Origin: Chloroflexota bacterium
Lineage (GTDB): Bacteria; Chloroflexota; Limnocylindria; Limnocylindrales; CSP1-4
Reading direction: 5' to 3'
DNA: 32,099 nt
NCBI GenBank assembly: GCA_025935925.1
Contig: JAICUI010000036.1
Span: 1-32,099 of the forward strand
Of this stretch, positions 31,503 through 32,099 are shown piece after piece (positions within the stretch are counted from its first letter, which is position 1; every line of letters begins with the position of its first letter). The notes under the pieces are model-generated. The model made no database searches, was not told the origin of the DNA, and was given only the letters and a program-made list of their open reading frames with translations. The translations under genes were made by a program, and so were the position numbers.

Positions 31503-31700
31503 TCAGGCGTCGCGTCCGGCGTCCGTCGCTCGCGGAACGCCGGCGGTTCCCCCGCCGCCCGCCTCGGCGGCCACCATCCGTTGCGCGAGCGCCATCGCGT
31601 CGGCCAGGGTCAGGTCGAGGGCCTCGTGGGACTCGGCACGGTAGGCGTCGCGCAGCTCGACCAGCCGTTCGAAGAACTGCTTCCGCTCGGACCTGGACAT
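31503..31700 (-). CDS. Small helical protein of unknown function (65 aa)
   Basis: Not recognised. Residues 1-48 (MSRSERKQFFERLVELRDAY...LAQRMVAAEAG) look like two amphipathic helices; the tail is Gly/Ala-rich. No membrane or signal segment. The ATG at 31700 has GAGG nine bases upstream in the leader AGAGGAACCG, similar to the leaders of the LEA-like (7480) and GlsB-type (9798) genes. That suggests a common regulatory class, but sharing may be no more than an extended ribosome-binding site. Confidence 0.6.
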   Translation of the reverse strand: MSRSERKQFFERLVELRDAYRAESHEALDLTLADAMALAQRMVAAEAGGGGTAGVPRATDAGRDA

Positions 31701-31849
31701 CGTTCGGTTCCTCTGGGGGGTCCCGTGGGGAAGGACCCGATGCCCGCATCGTCGTCGTCCGGCGCCGGGCGGCCATCGGGACACAGCCGCATCGACCTCG
31801 CCGCCAGTGGGCCCGAAAATCGCCGGCCGTTCGCCCCGGATGCCTTACG
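31701..31849. other. Non-coding gap between small gene and MFS gene
   Basis: A 149-base gap with no gene. It must hold the promoter of the 65-residue gene. I see no clear -10, -35 or terminator. Confidence 0.4.
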
Positions 31850-32099
31850 TCAGGGCAGGACGATGTCCACGTCGCCCGGCAGCTGCGCGTCCATTCGCGC
31901 CGTCGCGCGCCGCTGGGCGCGCAGCGCGAGGACCGGCAGGATGACGAGGCCCGCGCCAAGGATCCCGAGGGCGGTGTAGCCGACCGCGGCCATGATGATC
32001 CCCGACCCGAGGCTGGCGGCCGCGCTCGCGCTCCAGATCATCGCGTCCGCCACGCCCTGGACCCGGGTGCGCTCGTGGAGCTCGAGGCTGTGCGAGAGC
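31850..32099 (-). CDS. MFS transporter, C-terminal fragment (cut by window)
   Basis: The frame is open to the right edge and ends with TGA at 31850, so only the last 82 residues are seen. ELHERTRVQGVADAMIWSASAAASLGSGIIMAAVGYTALGILGAGLVILPVLAL covers the last two helices of a major-facilitator transporter, with the loop motif ERTRVQG typical of the family, and then an Arg-rich cytoplasmic tail. The in-frame GTG at 32053 is internal and not a start. Substrate cannot be told. Confidence 0.75.
   Translation of the reverse strand, partial: LSHSLELHERTRVQGVADAMIWSASAAASLGSGIIMAAVGYTALGILGAGLVILPVLALRAQRRATARMDAQLPGDVDIVLP

Overview
This is a 32.1 kb chromosomal window of very high GC content with dense, mostly stop-free coding on both strands, many GTG starts and many 4-base start/stop overlaps. 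I see no transposase, integrase, phage gene, tRNA, rRNA or CRISPR array, and base use looks uniform, so nothing points to a mobile island. The organism looks like a high-GC aerobic bacterium of the actinobacterial or Chloroflexota (Limnocylindria-like) kind. The main reason is a qcrCAB-type bc complex with a membrane-anchored di-heme cytochrome c and a three-helix Rieske protein, joined to a lipoprotein CtaC, CtaD and a CtaF-like subunit. The phylum is inference only.

Layout. 1-1290: chromate-transporter (CHR) family protein, cut by the left edge. 1367-5110 (minus): a soluble orphan histidine kinase, then an ABC-2 exporter permease and its ATPase. 5219-7035 (plus): type IB topoisomerase coupled to a membrane zinc-ribbon protein. 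7277-9798 (minus): small stress-type genes (LEA-like repeat protein, degenerate HAD-like protein, SRPBCC protein, GlsB/YeaQ-type membrane protein), two with clear terminators. A hairpin-rich 600-base non-coding stretch lies among them. 10120-10347: a 75-residue unknown.

10478-17195 is the core of the window: a divergently transcribed four-helix membrane protein and the six-gene respiratory operon qcrC-qcrA-qcrB-ctaC-ctaD-ctaF. Every junction in the operon is a 4-base NTGA overlap, so subunits of a bc-aa3 supercomplex are probably made by coupled translation. Subunit III (ctaE) is not present. 17155-18637 holds an acidic small protein, a metal-ligand-poor cupin-like protein, a mini-lipoprotein and a 48-residue membrane peptide.

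18698-22638 (minus): a class A penicillin-binding protein with a long poly-glycine tail, followed after 2 bases by an AI-2E-family permease. 22775-30031: a SIMPL-domain protein, two secreted glucose/sorbosone-dehydrogenase-like proteins (one a lipoprotein), a DUF72 protein with a MarR regulator, and a class V aminotransferase-like protein paired with an FAD oxidoreductase. 30180-31451: an M20 metallopeptidase preceded by a possible leaderless 25-codon leader peptide. The right edge holds a small helical protein and the C-terminus of an MFS transporter.

No complete new system stands out. The best leads are the hairpin-rich spacer (7597-7976), the divergent membrane gene beside qcrC, the aminotransferase/oxidase pair, the leader peptide before the M20 gene, and the poly-Gly PBP.
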